The notes beneath the pieces were generated by a model. That model was given only the letters and a program-made list of their open reading frames with translations, ran no database searches and was not told the origin of the DNA. The translations under genes and the position numbers were made by a program. Below are positions 5,963-7,291 of a stretch of 7,291 bases of DNA, piece by piece; within the stretch, counting starts at the first letter, position 1, and each line of letters begins with the position of its first letter. Source of the DNA: Lentisphaeria bacterium (GTDB lineage Bacteria > Verrucomicrobiota > Lentisphaeria > Oligosphaerales > Oligosphaeraceae); assembly GCA_016303095.1 (NCBI GenBank), contig JAEDMH010000116.1:1-7291 (forward strand). Direction: 5' to 3'.

Positions 5963-6850
5963 ATGGAACAGGAGGAGGATGTGCGGAGAGAACAAGTGCG
6001 CCGCCTGGCCCCCTTTGTCCAGCGGGCGGGGGTGGTGGAGACGGGTCGTCAGCGTCTTTCCCAGCACAGGAACAAGCTGGCCTTTGTGCTGGTGACTCGG
6101 GATCTCTCCCCCAATAGTCTGAAGGAGACTCTACGGGAATTTCCCTGCCCCGTCTATCAGGCGTTTTCTCCAGAGGACATGGAGGCGTTGTGGGGATTCA
6201 AAGGGACGAAGGTGGTGGGCTTTCGCCGGGGGAGTCTTTCCTCCAGTGTGCAGAAGCTTCTCAAAGAGTGTCTGGTCCCCTTGGAGAATTTGCGGGAAGC
6301 GGCGTTGCCTTCTCCCTTGCGTGTGGTGATTTTCGGTGCGGGGGCGGCGGGGCTGCGCCATGGGCGGCTTTGGCGGGAGGCAGGCGCGGAGGTGGTGGGA
6401 TTTCTGGAGGAGAATTCCCGGAGCATGGCCTTGGCCGGGAAACGCCTTCAGGAGGTGTTTCACGGCCGGGAGATTCCGGGAGACACGGATCCGGAACGTC
6501 TGATGGAGCGAGTCTGCCCCGCTGTCGTGGATGTGTGCCTGCCCGCGGAATATCACTACCCAGCCTGCCTCTTCGCCCTGAAGAAGGGCTGTCATGTCCT
6601 CTGCGAAAGCCCCTTTCTGGACGAGGCCGGGGAGAGGCGCAGGACTCTTTACCGCCAGGGCCATATTCTTCTCTCCCTGGCGGCACGCCATCAAAGACTC
6701 CTGGGAATCGCCCGTCATGATGAGGATGTGAAGGCATTCGCCCAGGGGAAGGCCACCCTTCCTTCCCTGAATGTCCCTGGCGAAAACGCAGCGGAGGAAG
6801 GAGCGGAAGACACAGAAAAAGGGGAAATATCTTCTGAATTTTTCTCCTGA
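5963..6850 (+). CDS. Fusion of an L7Ae-like RNA-binding domain and a truncated Gfo/Idh/MocA-like Rossmann domain
   Basis: 295 residues from ATG 5963; an in-frame GTG at 5957 has too little space after AGGAGG. Residues 11-104 read as an L7Ae/L30e/YlxQ-type domain: RAGVVETGRQRL (21-32), KLAFVLVTRDLSPNSLK (38-54) with the D-x-S-x-N turn, then PVYQAFSPEDMEALWGFKGTKVVGF. Such domains bind kink-turn RNA. Residues 118-246 read as the NAD(P)-binding half of Gfo/Idh/MocA oxidoreductases: RVVIFGAGAAGLRHG with G125, G127 and G130, VVDVCLPAEYHYPACLFALKKGCHVLCESP (189-217). The usual C-E-K-P has become C-E-S-P, so the lysine that contacts cofactor and substrate is missing (S216). The C-terminal substrate domain of the family is absent; instead there is a short acidic, low-complexity tail (272-295). 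It may therefore bind a nucleotide without catalysing anything. Last gene of the nrdR operon, two bases after the FAD gene stop. Confidence 0.8.
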   Translation: MEQEEDVRREQVRRLAPFVQRAGVVETGRQRLSQHRNKLAFVLVTRDLSPNSLKETLREFPCPVYQAFSPEDMEALWGFKGTKVVGFRRGSLSSSVQKLLKECLVPLENLREAALPSPLRVVIFGAGAAGLRHGRLWREAGAEVVGFLEENSRSMALAGKRLQEVFHGREIPGDTDPERLMERVCPAVVDVCLPAEYHYPACLFALKKGCHVLCESPFLDEAGERRRTLYRQGHILLSLAARHQRLLGIARHDEDVKAFAQGKATLPSLNVPGENAAEEGAEDTEKGEISSEFFS

Positions 6851-6856
6851 TCACTC

Positions 6857-6917
6857 CGGAAATTTTCCGCAAAAGGCGTATTCTATGAGAAGGAAATGGC
6901 TCTTTCCTCCTTTTGCG
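6857..6917 (+). other. Structured 3' end of the nrdR operon
   Basis: CGCAAAAGG (6868-6876) is perfectly complementary to CCTTTTGCG (6909-6917). Directly stacked inside it, AGGAAA (6891-6896) pairs with TTTCCT (6903-6908) around a six-base loop, leaving a 14-base bulge. A 13-base odd palindrome, CGGAAATTTTCCG (6857-6869), overlaps the first arm and competes with it. No T run follows, so this is either an atypical terminator or an mRNA-stabilising fold. Confidence 0.4.
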
Positions 6918-6999
6918 CTCTTGCCCGTTGCTCCGGCGGAAAGGGAGAAGAGCCCCCATCCCTGTATGCCATAGATGAGATGCTTCCGCCCGCAAAATA

Positions 7000-7005
7000 A
7001 GGAGG
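7000..7005 (+). promoter_or_regulatory. Strong Shine-Dalgarno site of the lipoprotein gene
   Basis: AGGAGG ends six bases before the ATG at 7012 and is one of the two best ribosome-binding sites in the window. It firmly supports a real gene that runs off the right edge. Confidence 0.85.
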
Positions 7006-7011
7006 GCTGCC

Positions 7012-7291
7012 ATGAATCGTAAATCCCTCGGAATCCTCTGTATCGCCCTGTCCCTTCTGGTGACCGGCTGTGTTCTGACGCCCGGCGACGGACGCCCCCC
7101 ACGGAATCACTACCACAACCATGCGGAATATGATTTCCTCTATGGAAGAGGAGAGGGGGGACGGGATCGACGCCCCCCACGCAAGCCGGAACCCCCCAAG
7201 CCCCCACAGGTGATCGTGGTGGAGAAGCCCGTCCATAAGCCGGAACCCCCCAAGCCCCCACAGGTGATCGTGGTGGAGAAGCCCGTCCATA
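7012..7291 (+). CDS. Partial lipoprotein with Pro/Lys-rich tandem repeats
   Basis: Open from ATG 7012 to the window end, 93 complete codons, no stop reached. The N-terminus (MNRKS, then LGILCIALSLL) is a short lipoprotein signal ending in the lipobox V-T-G-C, so C20 should be acylated and the protein anchored in a membrane. A short polar region with His, Tyr and Arg follows (PRNHYHNHAEYDFLYGRG, then RDRRPPR). From residue 58 an 18-residue unit, KPEPPKPPQVIVVEKPVH, occurs twice without any change and a third copy starts at the last base. Alternating Pro/Lys-rich and VIVV stretches recall envelope-spanning stalks such as the TonB linker, but that comparison is inference. The total length and any C-terminal domain lie outside the window. 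No promoter was identified with confidence; the gene is 161 bases behind the nrdR operon and the structured region between them suggests separate transcription. Confidence 0.85.
   Translation, partial: MNRKSLGILCIALSLLVTGCVLTPGDGRPPRNHYHNHAEYDFLYGRGEGGRDRRPPRKPEPPKPPQVIVVEKPVHKPEPPKPPQVIVVEKPVH
7183..7290 (+). repeat. Perfect 54-bp tandem repeat, two copies, continuing past the window
   Basis: Copies at 7183-7236 and 7237-7290 are identical at every base, and base 7291 fits a third. The period is 18 codons, so copy-number changes keep the reading frame. Perfect identity, including wobble positions, points to recent expansion or ongoing homogenisation. Confidence 0.95.

Noticed and set aside
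6885..6974. Short ORF (about 29 residues, MRRKWLFPP...) between the operon and the lipoprotein gene
   Set aside because: It overlaps the stable hairpins, has only a weak AAAGG before it, and shows no recognisable signal or motif.
6883..7290. Minus-strand frame reading the repeat as HHDHLWGLGGFRLMDGL units
   Set aside because: The plus strand has a strong Shine-Dalgarno, a lipoprotein signal and the same repeat in frame, so the minus frame is the shadow.

Overview
This is a GC-rich bacterial chromosome segment with compact genes, all on the plus strand. The translation starts use Shine-Dalgarno sites of very uneven strength: strong before the genes at 5963 and 7012, essentially absent before nrdR. 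Gene content (bacterial PheS alpha chain, NrdR, a CrtI-like FAD enzyme, Pro/Lys-rich lipoprotein) fits a free-living or host-associated Gram-negative-type bacterium. The small, very basic protein and the general style of the proteins made me think of the PVC superphylum (Verrucomicrobia/Lentisphaerae), but this is an impression from memory and was not tested.

Layout: 1-168 is a leader or upstream intergenic stretch with a GC-rich hairpin followed by T5. 169-1212 is pheS, closed by a clear intrinsic terminator; pheT does not follow. About 1330-2442 encodes an exported seven-bladed beta-propeller lactonase-like protein. 2527-2876 holds a good sigma-70-type promoter and a 72-residue, strongly basic protein of unknown function. 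2877-3095 contains three separate inverted repeats. 3096-6850 looks like one four-gene operon with overlaps or gaps of a few bases: nrdR, a 326-residue protein that begins with what looks like a degenerate ATP-cone, a CrtI/CrtISO-like FAD oxidoreductase, and a fusion of an L7Ae-like RNA-binding domain to a Gfo/Idh/MocA-like Rossmann domain that lacks the usual catalytic lysine and C-terminal domain. 6851-7011 is a structured intergenic stretch. From 7012 a lipoprotein gene with perfect 54-bp tandem repeats runs off the window end.

How they may work together: NrdR represses ribonucleotide reductase genes in response to ATP/dATP bound at its ATP-cone. The next gene seems to carry a second ATP-cone-like domain in which the nucleotide-contacting KRDG segment is replaced, so it may be a divergent partner or decoy. 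The remaining two operon members do not fit a known nucleotide-reduction pathway. The most unusual objects are the nrdR-linked ATP-cone-like protein and the L7Ae/Gfo-Idh-MocA fusion. No mobile elements, CRISPR arrays, tRNA or rRNA genes were seen.
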